DNA of 64,000 nt from Micromonospora luteifusca (GTDB taxonomy: Bacteria > Actinomycetota > Actinomycetes > Mycobacteriales > Micromonosporaceae): the NCBI RefSeq assembly GCF_016907275.1, contig NZ_JAFBBP010000001.1, forward strand, positions 2,904,001-2,968,000, read 5' to 3'. Positions within the stretch are counted from its first letter, which is position 1. Each line of letters begins with the position of its first letter. Below, one piece after another: positions 45,105 to 54,872 of this stretch. The notes below the pieces were generated by a model. The model was given only the letters and a program-made list of their open reading frames with translations, made no database searches and had not been told where the DNA came from. The position numbers were made by a program, and so were the translations under genes.

Positions 45105-45469
45105 GCACTGCCGGGGAGAGCGGCCCGTCCGCCGCCGGCATGACCGCGGACGGCACCGCCGAGGCTCCCGCCGCCGTGCCGGGTGCCGGCATGGTCGCCG
45201 ATTCGGGCGGTTCGGCTGGCCCGCAGAGCCGCACCACCGACATCGTGCCCGGCCCTGGCGGCGTGATGACCGATGAGGTCGGCGTCGTCACCGGCGACCT
45301 GACCCTGCGCACCGAGTACGCGGACGGCAAGATCACCCTCCGGGTGCAGTACAAGGACGCGGACGAGTGGTACACGGTAACCGGCGCGTCGGTCGCGCTG
45401 GCCGACCCGGCAGGGCTGGACGCGGTACACGGTGTCGCGGTGGGCCTGCTGCACCGTCCCGAGGGTTGA
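45101..45469 (+). CDS. Hypothetical protein co-translated with the HNH lipoprotein
   Basis: This 122-aa protein has a disordered Ala/Gly/Pro-rich N-terminal half and a beta-rich C-terminal half (VVTGDLTLRTEYADGKITLRVQY and the WYTVTGASVALAD strand region). There is no signal peptide. The GTG start overlaps the nuclease stop by four bases, so the two are coupled; an immunity or accessory role is only a guess. The stop codon lies in a 17-bp direct duplication and a strong terminator follows. Confidence 0.6.
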   Translation: MSTAGESGPSAAGMTADGTAEAPAAVPGAGMVADSGGSAGPQSRTTDIVPGPGGVMTDEVGVVTGDLTLRTEYADGKITLRVQYKDADEWYTVTGASVALADPAGLDAVHGVAVGLLHRPEG

Positions 45470-45494
45470 GCCGCCGCGAGGGTTGAGCCGCCGC
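45461..45494 (+). repeat. 17-bp direct duplication over the stop codon
   Basis: GAGGGTTGAGCCGCCGC occurs twice in tandem. The TGA of the first copy ends the preceding gene. Confidence 0.85.
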
Positions 45495-45511
45495 CAGACC
45501 GCATACCGGCT

Positions 45512-45541
45512 CAGGGGCCGTCCTGTTCGGGACGGCCCCTG
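45512..45541. terminator. Bidirectional terminator
   Basis: A perfect 12-bp stem (CAGGGGCCGTCC and its complement) with a 6-nt loop separates the HNH operon from the oligopeptide operon, which converge here. Confidence 0.75.
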
Positions 45542-45547
45542 GCGGCG

Positions 45548-46644
45548 TCACGGGGTCGGGATCAGCTCGCCCGGCGGGTCGACGGGGCCGGTGCCCTCGG
45601 CCGGGCGGACCAGTTCCACCTCGACCTCGTGCGGCCGGATCGTGCCGGCAGCGATGTCCTCGGCGAAGTGGCAGGCCACCCGATGCCCGCCGACCACGTC
45701 GCGCAACTGCGGCCGCTCGTCGGCGCACCGGGTCGGCTGCGCCCACGGGCACCGGGTGTGGAACCGGCAGCCCGACGGCGGGTTCGTCGGGGAGGGCAGG
45801 TCGCCGGCGAGCAGAATCCGCTCCCGGCGGTCCTCGACGAGCGGATCGGGCACCGGCACCGCGGACATCAGCGCTCGGGTGTACGGGTGCATCGGCTCGC
45901 GGTAGAGGTCGTCGCTGGACGCCTCCTCCACCAGCCCGCCGAGGTACATGACACCCACCGTGTCGGCGATGTGCCGGACCACCGCCAGGTCGTGGGCGAT
46001 GATCAGGTACGTCAGGCCGCGCTCGTTCTGCAGGTCCTCCAGCAGGTTGAGCACCTGGGCCTGGATGGACACGTCCAGCGCGGAGACCGGCTCGTCGGCG
46101 ACGATCAGGTCCGGGTTGAGCACCAGCGCCCGGGCGATGCCGATCCGCTGCCGCTGGCCGCCGGAGAACTCGTGCGGGTATTTGCTCAGGGACGACGCGG
46201 GGAGGCCGACCGCTTCCAGCGTCTCGCGCAGCCGCCGGTTCGTTTCGGCCTTGTCGTTGGCCAGCCCGTGCGCCTTGAGTCCTTCCACCAACAGCGACTC
46301 CACCGACTGCCGGGGGTCGAGGCTGGAGAGCGGGTCCTGGAAGATCATCTGCATCCGGCGGCGGGCGTGCCGCATCGCCTCACCCTTGAGGGCGCGGACG
46401 TCGGTGCCGTCGAAGATGATCTCGCCCTCGGTCGGCTCGACGAGCCGCAGCAGGCCGCGACCGAGCGTCGACTTGCCGCATCCCGACTCACCGACCAGGC
46501 CGTACGTCTCACCCTTGCGGATGCTCAGCGACACGCCGTCCACCGCGTAGACGTACCCGACGGTGCGATCGAAGAGCAGGCCGCTCTTGATCGGGAAGTG
46601 GACCTTGACGTCGCGCAGCTCGATCAGGGGTTCGGTCTGTTCGG

Positions 46645-46648
<4 letters not shown>
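45548..46648 (-). CDS. Oligopeptide/dipeptide ABC transporter ATPase (OppF/DppF type)
   Basis: This 366-aa ATPase has Walker [10 protein letters not shown], signature [15 protein letters not shown], Walker [13 protein letters not shown] and H-loop IIAHDLAV. The C-terminal oligo_HPY domain has the cysteine motif [15 protein letters not shown], which in this family can bind an Fe-S cluster. It energises peptide uptake as a heterodimer with the product of the upstream gene, which it overlaps by four bases (ATGA). It is last in a five-gene operon. Confidence 0.95.
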
Positions 46649-47631
<983 letters not shown>

Positions 47632-47664
47632 CGAGTCACTTCCTCACTGCTTTGGTCCTTCGCT

Positions 47665-47701
47665 CGCGACTGCGGGGCTCGCAAGCTCACTCCTCGCGCT
47701 C
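47665..47701 (-). repeat. Dispersed stop-codon-associated repeat, copy 2
   Basis: The blocks GAGCGCGAGGAGTG and GAGCCCCGCAGTCGCG are shared with the copy at 10.1 kb, separated by a short variable middle. It lies between two co-directional transporter genes. Confidence 0.65.
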
Positions 47702-47743
47702 GCCCGAGACGGGTGCCGGCCGTGCTGCTGGCGCTCACCGTCG

Positions 47744-48772
47744 TCACCGCCGGTTCTTCGGGTCGATCGCCTCACGCATCGCCTCACCCAGCAGGGTGAA
47801 GCCGAGCGCGACCACGATGATCGCGAGCGCGGGGAAGTACGCCAACTCCGGACGAACCTCGAAATAGCGCTGACCGTCCACGCCGAGCATCAGACCCCAC
47901 TCCGCCCGGTTGATGTCCGGGTCGCCGAGGCCCAGGAAGGAAAGCGCCGCGGCGTCCAGAATGGCCACCGCGAAGGTCAGGGTGGCCTGCACGATCACCG
48001 CGGTCAACGAGTTGGGCAACATGTGCCGCAGCACGATGTTGCGCTCCTTGACGCCGAGCGCGCGGGCGGCGAGCACGTGGTCGCTCTCCCGCTGGGCCAG
48101 CATCGAGCCGCGCAGCAGCCGGGCGAAGATCGGCACGCTCACGATGGCCACCGCGAAGATGACCGTCCACTGGCTCGACCGGCTGGCCATCGCGACCAGG
48201 GTGATCGCGAGCAGCAGGCTGGGCAGGGCCAGCATCACGTCGGTGAGTCGCATCAGGACGACGTCGACCCAGCCGCCGAAGGCACCGGCGATCGCGCCGA
48301 TCAGCACGCCGAGCGCGAGACCGATGAGGGTGGCGAGCACACCGACGAAGAGCGTCTGCCGGGCGCCGTAGATCATGCGGGACAGGAAGTCCCGGCCGAG
48401 CGGATCGGAGCCGAGCGGGAATTCGCCGCTGGCGCCCGGGATCGTGTCGACGGTGAGGTTCTTCGTCAGCTCGTCGAAGCGCTGCACCGGATCGTGTGGG
48501 GCGATCAGCGGAGCGAAGATCGCCACCAGGACGAACAGCCCCACGATGCCGGCTCCGAGGATGGCGACCGGGTTGCGCCGCAGTCGGCGTACGGCGTCGC
48601 GGACGAGGCTGACCCCGCCACGGTCGGCGGCGCTCGCCCGGGCCAACTCGTCGAGCCGGGCCTTCTTACGGTCGCCGAGCACGCCGATGCTGCGCTCGCT
48701 CATGCCGGGGCGTGGCTTGTCGTCCCCGCTGCGGGGAGCCGGCGTGCCGGCCTGGGTGATCGGGTCACTCAT
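47744..48772 (-). CDS. Peptide ABC transporter permease (OppC/DppC type)
   Basis: This 342-aa inner-membrane protein has about six helices and an N-terminal OppC_N segment (RNPVAILGAGIVGLFVLVAI). It contains the cytoplasmic EAA-like loop RESDHVLAARALGVKERNIV before HMLPNSL, which docks the ATPase. The first 60 residues are polar and unusually long. It overlaps the upstream permease gene by four bases (ATGA) and forms the channel with it. Confidence 0.94.
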   Translation of the reverse strand: MSDPITQAGTPAPRSGDDKPRPGMSERSIGVLGDRKKARLDELARASAADRGGVSLVRDAVRRLRRNPVAILGAGIVGLFVLVAIFAPLIAPHDPVQRFDELTKNLTVDTIPGASGEFPLGSDPLGRDFLSRMIYGARQTLFVGVLATLIGLALGVLIGAIAGAFGGWVDVVLMRLTDVMLALPSLLLAITLVAMASRSSQWTVIFAVAIVSVPIFARLLRGSMLAQRESDHVLAARALGVKERNIVLRHMLPNSLTAVIVQATLTFAVAILDAAALSFLGLGDPDINRAEWGLMLGVDGQRYFEVRPELAYFPALAIIVVALGFTLLGEAMREAIDPKNRR

Positions 48773-49776
48773 CGCACACGCACCCTCGGGTCGATGAAGG
48801 CGTAGGAGAGGTCAACCAGCAGGTTGACCACCACGAAGACCAGCGCGGCGAGCAGGATGATCGCCTGGAGCACCGGGTAGTCCCGGCCGCCGCTGATCGA
48901 GTCGGTGATCAGCGTGCCGATGCCGCCCCAGTTGTAGACCTTCTCGGTGAGCACCGCGCCGGAGAGCAGCGCGCCGGTCTGCAGACCGATTGTCGTGACC
49001 ACCGGCAGCAGCGCGTTGCGCAGGATGTGCCGGCCACGAATCGTGCGGTGCCGCAAGCCCTTCGCCTCGGCGGTCCGCACGTAGTCCTCGTTCAGCACGT
49101 CGAGCACGCTGGCCCGGGTGATCCGCACGATCACCGCCAGCGGGATGGTGGCGAGCGTGATCGCCGGCAGGATCAGATGCCACAGCGCGTCGGCGCTGGC
49201 ATCGAACTCCCGGGTCAGCAGGCCGTCGAGCACGAAGAACCCGGTGACATTGGTGTTGTCCAGGCCGGTGGTGAGCCGCCCGGACGGCGGGAACCAGTGG
49301 ATGTTCTGCGTGAAGACGTCCTTGAGCAGGTAGCCCAGGAAGAAGATCGGGATCGAGATGCCGAGCAGGGTGCCGGCGATGGTGAGGTTGTCCAGCGAGC
49401 GTCCACGCCAACGCGCGGCGAGGTAGCCGAGCGGCACCCCGAGACCGACCGCGATGATCATCGCGGCGAGGGCCAGCTCGATGGTGGCCGGGAAGGCGCG
49501 GCTGATGACGTCGGTGACCGGGTCACCGGTCCGGATCGAGTTGCCGAAATCGCCGGTCACCACCCGCTGCATGAACTTGCCGTACTGCACCAGGATCGGC
49601 TGGTCGTAGCCGAGCGCCTTGGTCAGCAGGGCGCGGCGCTCGGGCGTGGCCCGCTCGCCGAGCAGCGCCTCGACCGGGCCTCCGGGCAGGTTCCGCAGCC
49701 AGATGAAGATCAGCGCCGACAGCGCTATGAGGGTCACCACCAACTGCAGCAGGCGGCGAACTATGACTCGCAACAT
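48769..49776 (-). CDS. Peptide ABC transporter permease (OppB/DppB type)
   Basis: This 335-aa permease starts MLRVIVRRLLQLVVTLIALSA, the classic DppB/OppB first helix. It has about six helices and the EAA loop LNEDYVRTAEAKGLRHRTI followed by HILRNALLPV. The external loop carries NIHWFPPSGR. It pairs with the OppC-type permease and lies 98 bases after the binding-protein gene, with a stable hairpin between them. Confidence 0.94.
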   Translation of the reverse strand: MLRVIVRRLLQLVVTLIALSALIFIWLRNLPGGPVEALLGERATPERRALLTKALGYDQPILVQYGKFMQRVVTGDFGNSIRTGDPVTDVISRAFPATIELALAAMIIAVGLGVPLGYLAARWRGRSLDNLTIAGTLLGISIPIFFLGYLLKDVFTQNIHWFPPSGRLTTGLDNTNVTGFFVLDGLLTREFDASADALWHLILPAITLATIPLAVIVRITRASVLDVLNEDYVRTAEAKGLRHRTIRGRHILRNALLPVVTTIGLQTGALLSGAVLTEKVYNWGGIGTLITDSISGGRDYPVLQAIILLAALVFVVVNLLVDLSYAFIDPRVRVR

Positions 49777-49808
49777 CTCTCACACACCAGACTCTCGATG
49801 ATCGCGGA

Positions 49809-49847
49809 ATCGGCCCGGGCCGGGAGGAGCCCCGGACCCGGGCCGAT
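49809..49847 (-). promoter_or_regulatory. Stable hairpin between the binding-protein and permease genes
   Basis: ATCGGCCCGGG pairs with CCCGGGCCGAT over 11 bp, and an inner CCGGG/CCCGG extends the stem past a one-base bulge. There is no T run. It may protect the binding-protein mRNA or attenuate read-through. Confidence 0.65.
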
Positions 49848-49874
49848 CACGCCTACGACGTCAGCCGATGAACG

Positions 49875-51548
49875 TCACTTGCTGATGCTGACCGTGTTGA
49901 ACCGCTCGTCGGTCAACGGGCTGGCAACCAGACCCTTGACGTCCTTGGTGACGACGATGGCCGGCGGGGCGTGCCAGAGCGGCACGGCCGGCAGCCACTT
50001 GGCGGCGATGTCCCGGTTGACCTGCTCCCAGGCCGCCTTCTTGCCGGCGTCGTCGACGGTGCCGTCGGCCTTGGCGATGGCGTCGAACATCTCGGTCATC
50101 GACTGGTCACCGAACTCGGCCTTGGCACGGCCGAAGAAGGTGCCGACGAAGTTGCCCGGGTCGTTGTAGTCACCGGTCCAGCCGAGGATGTGCAGGTCGT
50201 GCTTGCCGAACTGCTGCACGTCGTCCTTGAAGCCACCGTTCCACGGGCGAGGCACACCGTTGACCTTGATGCCGACGGCCTGCAGGTCGTTGGCGAGGAC
50301 GGTGAAGATCTCCTGCGGGTTCGGCATGTACGGCCGGGTGACGTCCGGCGGGTAGTAGAAGTTCAGCGTCAGACCCTCGGCGCCGGCCTCCTTGAGGAGC
50401 TGCTTGGCCTTGTCCGGGTTGTACTCGTACTTCTGCACGTCCGGGGCGTAGCCGAGCACGGTGTCCGGCTGGAACTCGTCGGCGACCTTGGCGCCACCCG
50501 GGCCCTTGGTCTGCACCAGCTGCTGGCGGTTGAGCGCGTAGGCGATCGCCTGGCGCACCCGCAGGTCCTTGAGCTTCGGGTTCTTCTGGTTGAGGCCCAG
50601 GTAGAGGATGTTGAACGCCGGGCGGTTGACGACCTGGAAGCCCTCACCCTCAAGCGCCTTGCGGTCGGCCGGGGCCGGGAAGTCGATGCCCTGGACGGTG
50701 CCGGCACGGAGCTCCTGCTTGCGGGTGCTCTCGTCCTTGATGATCTTGATGATCACCTTGTCTACCTTGGCCTTGTCGCCGTAGTAGTCAGCGTTCCGGT
50801 TCAGGGTGATCTCGTTCTTGGCCTTGTCCCACCCACCGAAGGTGAACGGACCGGTGCCAACCGGGTGCTCGTTGGCGAACGCGCTGTACGAGAACGAGTC
50901 ACCGTTCTGCGTGACCGTGTTGGCGTCGTACTTCTTGAGCGCCTCGGGGCTCGCGATCGACAGCGAGGTCAGCGCGAAGGCACCGGGGAAGGCGCCCTTG
51001 TACTTGTTCAGGGTCAGGACGGCGGTTCCGTCGTCCTTGGCCTCGCACTTGTTGTAGATCGACTCGCCGGCACCCTCGGCCTCGTTCTTGGCGAACCCGC
51101 CGAAGGTGTCCATGTAGTAGATCATCTGGGACTGGGCGGCAGCGCCCTTCATGTTGTACCAGCGGTCGAAGTTGAAGCAGACCGCGGCGGCGTTGAACGG
51201 CGTCCCGTCGTGGAACTTCACGCCCTGGCGGAGCTTGAACGTCCAGACCTTGCCGTCCGGGTCGTGCTCCCAGGTCTCGGCCAGCCCACCCTCGAGGTCC
51301 GCGGTGCCCGGCTTGTGGGTCACCAGGGTGTCGAACATCTGCCGGACCGGCCGGAACGACTCACCGTCATCGTTGAAGATCGGATCGAAGTTCTTCGGGT
51401 CACCGGCACCCGCGAAGATGAAGGTGCCGCCAGTCTTGGCCTCGCCACTGTCGCCGTCGCGCTCGCTCTTCGCGCAGCCGGCCGCGCCGACCGCCAGAGC
51501 GGCAACGGCCGCGATGGCCACGGCCGTTTTAAGCCTTCTCGCCTGCAT
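49875..51548 (-). CDS. Oligopeptide ABC transporter substrate-binding lipoprotein (family 5)
   Basis: This 557-aa exported lipoprotein has a signal peptide with lipobox AVGAAGC near residue 25. It carries the SBP_bac_5 hallmarks: GGLAETWEHDPDGKVWTFKL, RQGVKFHDGTPFNA, a middle HPVGTGPFTFG and RVRQAIAYALNRQQLV. The lobe with LHILGWTGDYNDPGNF also marks solute-binding family 5. It captures peptides or similar solutes for the permeases encoded downstream. The first gene of the operon, it has a GAGGTGAGAG ribosome-binding site. Confidence 0.95.
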   Translation of the reverse strand: MQARRLKTAVAIAAVAALAVGAAGCAKSERDGDSGEAKTGGTFIFAGAGDPKNFDPIFNDDGESFRPVRQMFDTLVTHKPGTADLEGGLAETWEHDPDGKVWTFKLRQGVKFHDGTPFNAAAVCFNFDRWYNMKGAAAQSQMIYYMDTFGGFAKNEAEGAGESIYNKCEAKDDGTAVLTLNKYKGAFPGAFALTSLSIASPEALKKYDANTVTQNGDSFSYSAFANEHPVGTGPFTFGGWDKAKNEITLNRNADYYGDKAKVDKVIIKIIKDESTRKQELRAGTVQGIDFPAPADRKALEGEGFQVVNRPAFNILYLGLNQKNPKLKDLRVRQAIAYALNRQQLVQTKGPGGAKVADEFQPDTVLGYAPDVQKYEYNPDKAKQLLKEAGAEGLTLNFYYPPDVTRPYMPNPQEIFTVLANDLQAVGIKVNGVPRPWNGGFKDDVQQFGKHDLHILGWTGDYNDPGNFVGTFFGRAKAEFGDQSMTEMFDAIAKADGTVDDAGKKAAWEQVNRDIAAKWLPAVPLWHAPPAIVVTKDVKGLVASPLTDERFNTVSISK

Positions 51549-51749
51549 CTCTCACCTCTGTCATGCGCATGACCACGCCGAGCTGTGGCTCGGTCCGTGT
51601 GCGGGAGGCTATGACATGTCACACGCGATGCGGAACGGCCGTCAGGCAATCGCTACCAAGCCGACACCTTCCGCCGGGGTCTGACAGTCGACGGCACGGT
51701 GAATACATGGAGCGACACATCGATCCACACGGGGCCCGGGCACCACGAC

Positions 51750-51782
51750 GGGGGTGGCACCGTCGACGACGGCACCACCCCC
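51750..51782 (-). terminator. Likely terminator of recR
   Basis: A hairpin with arms GGGGGTGG and CCACCCCC, extended by partly matched bases around a CGTCGACG centre, lies 12 bases after the recR stop codon. Confidence 0.55.
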
Positions 51783-51793
51783 GGGGGTACGAC

Positions 51794-52387
51794 TCAGACG
51801 GCCCGGCGACCCTCGAAGGCCCGGCCGAGGGTGATCTCGTCGGCGTACTCCAGGTCGCCGCCGACCGGCAGCCCGCTGGCGAGCCGGGTCACCGAGATCC
51901 CCATCGGCTTCACCATCAGCGCCAGGTAGGTGGCGGTCGCCTCGCCCTCGGTGTTCGGGTCGGTGGCCAGGATCAACTCCCGCACCCCGCCACCACCGAG
52001 CCGGATCATCAGCTCCCGGATGCGCAGATTGTCCGGGCCGATCCCCTCCAGCGGATTGATCGCGCCACCCAGCACGTGGTAGCGACCGCGGAACTCACCG
52101 GTCCGCTCGATGGCCACCACGTCCTTGGGCTCCTCCACCACGCACAGCACCTCGTCGGTGCGGCGCGGGTCGCGGCAGATCCGGCACTGCTCGGACTCGG
52201 CCACGTTGTAGCAGGTCGTGCAGAACCGCACCAGCTCCTTGACCTTGCGCAGCGCGCCGGCCAGCCGGTTGACGTCGGCAGGATCCGCCGACAGGACGTG
52301 GAACGCGATCCGCTGAGCGCTCTTCGGGCCCACGCCCGGCAGCCGGCCCAGTTCGTCGATCAGATCCTGAATGGCACCTTCGTACAT
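51794..52387 (-). CDS. recR: Recombination mediator RecR
   Basis: This 197-aa protein has the helix-hairpin-helix start [20 protein letters not shown] and a four-cysteine zinc finger (CTTCYNV...CRICRD). A Toprim domain follows with [12 protein letters not shown] and [13 protein letters not shown], and a C-terminal Walker-B-like segment. It loads RecA with RecO and RecF during gap repair. It follows the ybaB-type gene by 8 bases, the classical arrangement. Confidence 0.97.
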   Translation of the reverse strand: MYEGAIQDLIDELGRLPGVGPKSAQRIAFHVLSADPADVNRLAGALRKVKELVRFCTTCYNVAESEQCRICRDPRRTDEVLCVVEEPKDVVAIERTGEFRGRYHVLGGAINPLEGIGPDNLRIRELMIRLGGGGVRELILATDPNTEGEATATYLALMVKPMGISVTRLASGLPVGGDLEYADEITLGRAFEGRRAV

Positions 52388-52395
52388 CTGCCGGC

Positions 52396-52728
52396 TCAGA
52401 AACCGGGCAGGCCGAGGCCGCCCATGCCACCGGTGACCGGGCCCATCTTGCGCTCGGTCAGCTCCCGTGCCGCCTCGGCGGCGTTGTGCACGGCCGCAAC
52501 GACCAGGTCTTCCAGAGTCTCCACGTCGTCCGGGTCGACGGCCTTCGGGTCGATCTTGATGGCCTTGAGCTCACCGGCACCGGAGACGGTCGCGGTGACC
52601 AGCCCACCGCCGGCGGTGCCGGTCAGCTCGGCCTCGGCCAACTCGGCCTGAGCGGCGGCGATCTGCTGCTGCATCTTCTGCGCCTGCTTCAGCATCTGCT
52701 GCATGTTCGGCTGTCCACCTGGGCGCAC
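52396..52728 (-). CDS. YbaB/EbfC family nucleoid-associated protein
   Basis: This 110-aa DNA-binding protein has the family helix [20 protein letters not shown], a central sheet with [19 protein letters not shown], and [20 protein letters not shown] Gly/Met-rich tail ends it. It forms a dimer that may organise DNA. GTG 52728 is preferred because AAGGAG stands 7 nt upstream and it gives the usual N-terminus ([12 protein letters not shown]). It is co-transcribed with recR; dnaX lies two genes upstream. Confidence 0.92.
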   Translation of the reverse strand: MRPGGQPNMQQMLKQAQKMQQQIAAAQAELAEAELTGTAGGGLVTATVSGAGELKAIKIDPKAVDPDDVETLEDLVVAAVHNAAEAARELTERKMGPVTGGMGGLGLPGF

Positions 52729-52837
52729 GGATGGCTCCTTCTCGCACTCGTCTGATCGACCGCCGCCCAGCCTATCCGCTGGGACCGACCTCACCTCGCC
52801 CGGTGCGTCCGCCCACGCCGAGCCTTCCGGCCACTGC

Positions 52838-54043
52838 TCAGAGCCGGTCGTACTGGTTGCGAAGCAGGGACTCGACGACGGGCACGGTTTCCGACGGCCC
52901 GCCGACCACGCTGACGATCACGACGACCTTGGCCCGGCCCGCGACGGCCCACACGCCGGCCCGCTCGGCACCAACGAAGACCGCCGCCCCCGGCACGTCG
53001 GCGAGCGGGGTCGCCTCGCCGGGAGTTGCCTGCCGTAAGTCGGCGTAGGAACGCTGGAACTGGTCAGCCGACGCCGACGAACTGAACTGGACCAGGGTGA
53101 TCGATACGGCAGCATCGTCCGGGCGCGTCCAGGCCGTGCCAGCCACGTGGACCACGTCGTCGCCCGCCTGCTCGGCGAGCAGGTTCGCCCGTGCCGGGGA
53201 GAGCGGCAGAATCCGGCCCAGGTCGACCCGGTCGTCCGCTGCGGCCGGCGCGGTGGGTGCCGAATCGGGCGGAGCCACCACCACCAACGCGCCGAGCTCG
53301 GCGGGCTGCTCATCCACCGAGTCATCTACCGAGTGGATCGCCCGCCAGGTAACCACGCCAAGGATGGTGGCCACACCGAGAACCGTCAGCACGCCGACGA
53401 TCGGTCCCGGTCGCCGCCACCACGGCGCTGCCGATCGGGCGTTCCGCCGTGAACCCTGCCAAACGAAGGGGGTCGAGTCCGGCGCAGCCGACGGGTCTGT
53501 CGCGATGGGCTCATCGGCCGGTAGGGCGGGTGGTGCCTCCGGCGCGGCGGGGGTCGACAGCTCCGGCAGGGTCGTCACGGCGCGCATCAGCAACGCCACC
53601 CCGAGGAGGCCGAGCCACACACCGCCGAGGAATTCCGTACTGGGGTTGGCCTGCAGCGGAAAGCCGCTGACGTCGATGGCGGCCGTGCCGGGAAGGAGGG
53701 TGCCGACTGCCAGAACCACGCCGAGCAGCATCGCGGCCAGCCGCAGACCGAACCGCCACGGCGGGCGCAACCAGGCCACCACCAGCAGCACCAGCAGCGC
53801 GCCCCATCCGACGCACAGCGGTTGCCAGTAGCCCGCAAGGTCGGTCAACGCGAACGTCCGCACCTCGGTCGGCGGACGATGACCGAGAAGCCGATCAACG
53901 ACGGCCTGACCGGGGCGCACCGCCACCCACGACATCGACCACGCCCACAACAGCGCGGCCAGACCAGCGACCGCCAGCACTGCGGCCTTGATATGGCGAC
54001 GGCTGGTGTCGGCGACCCCCTGTGGAGCGGAGGTGATCTTCAT
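52838..54043 (-). CDS. Membrane protein with large soluble C-terminal domain
   Basis: This 401-aa protein has about four N-terminal helices ([19 protein letters not shown] region, [47 protein letters not shown]). A Pro/Asp-rich loop and a further helix near [20 protein letters not shown] follow, then an external domain with [19 protein letters not shown]. That last part resembles domains that bind small ligands or peptides in actinobacterial lipoproteins. No family name is certain. ATG 54043 is preferred; CATGAT lies 7 nt upstream. It interrupts the dnaX-ybaB-recR group. Confidence 0.6.
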   Translation of the reverse strand: MKITSAPQGVADTSRRHIKAAVLAVAGLAALLWAWSMSWVAVRPGQAVVDRLLGHRPPTEVRTFALTDLAGYWQPLCVGWGALLVLLVVAWLRPPWRFGLRLAAMLLGVVLAVGTLLPGTAAIDVSGFPLQANPSTEFLGGVWLGLLGVALLMRAVTTLPELSTPAAPEAPPALPADEPIATDPSAAPDSTPFVWQGSRRNARSAAPWWRRPGPIVGVLTVLGVATILGVVTWRAIHSVDDSVDEQPAELGALVVVAPPDSAPTAPAAADDRVDLGRILPLSPARANLLAEQAGDDVVHVAGTAWTRPDDAAVSITLVQFSSSASADQFQRSYADLRQATPGEATPLADVPGAAVFVGAERAGVWAVAGRAKVVVIVSVVGGPSETVPVVESLLRNQYDRL

Positions 54044-54170
54044 GGCGCACATCATGACAGTGCCCGCAACACCTTCCACCCCGGCTTGAACTGCCTGCCG
54101 GGTACGGCTACCTCTACCCCGAACCAACCATCTGTCGGTAGTGCGCGAGAGCCGTCGCTCTGGTGTGCTC

Positions 54171-54872
54171 ATGGACATGAATCTCAACCGCACCGGCCGG
54201 GTCGGCGCACTGTGCTGGGTCGCGGCCGCACCGATCTTCCTCATCGCCAGCCTGGTCACCGGCCTGCGCTGGCGCGAGCCGACCTACAGCTGGGCCATTC
54301 AGAACATCAGCGACCTCGGCAACGCCCACTGCGGCATGTGGGACAGCAGTCGACTCCGCTACGTCTGCTCGCCCTGGCACCCGCTGATGAACGCCGCGAC
54401 GCTGGCCACCGCGCTGCTGCTCGCCGCCGGGCTCCTGCTGACCTGGCGGATCCTTGGTCGCGGCGCGGTGGTGCGCTCGGCCCAGACACTCCTGCTGTTG
54501 GCCACCGGCGGATACGCCCTGGCAGCCCTCTACCCCGCCGACGTCGACGAGAACCTGCACGTCCTCGGCGCATTCCTGATCATGGGCCTGGGCAACGTCG
54601 GTCTGCTCCTCGCCGGCTTCGCGCCGGGCACCACGACGCTCGGCAGGTGGCGACGAATCACCCTCACCGCCGGGCTCGTCGCGCTGGTCGGGACGGTGTT
54701 GTTCTTCGCCCAGCAGGGCGTCGGCATCGGGGTCGGCGGCATGGAACGGGTCGCCGTGCTGCCCTTCCCGCTCTGGGCCTGCTGCCTCGGCGTCCTGCTA
54801 GCCGAAACAGCAACCAACCGGGCTCGCTCCCCCAACCCCACCCACCACGACTCCATGATCGACGGACGTTAG
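54171..54872 (+). CDS. DUF998-family membrane protein
   Basis: This 233-aa protein has six predicted helices. The start region GALCWVAAAPIFLIASLVTG is followed by the DUF998 features YSWAIQNISDLG and CSPWHPLMNAA. The late helix contains ALYPADVDENLHVLGAF, another family landmark. Its function is unknown. It is the only plus-strand gene inside the dnaX-recR block and overlaps the dnaX stop end by four bases. The start could also be ATG 54177. Confidence 0.82.
   Translation: MDMNLNRTGRVGALCWVAAAPIFLIASLVTGLRWREPTYSWAIQNISDLGNAHCGMWDSSRLRYVCSPWHPLMNAATLATALLLAAGLLLTWRILGRGAVVRSAQTLLLLATGGYALAALYPADVDENLHVLGAFLIMGLGNVGLLLAGFAPGTTTLGRWRRITLTAGLVALVGTVLFFAQQGVGIGVGGMERVAVLPFPLWACCLGVLLAETATNRARSPNPTHHDSMIDGR

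Noticed and set aside
51612..51621. TGACATGTCA palindrome upstream of the peptide-binding protein gene as a CRP site
   Set aside because: The CRP pattern TGTGA-N6-TCACA needs six central bases and the right half-site is not present. A ten-base palindrome alone is weak evidence; it may still be an operator for another protein.
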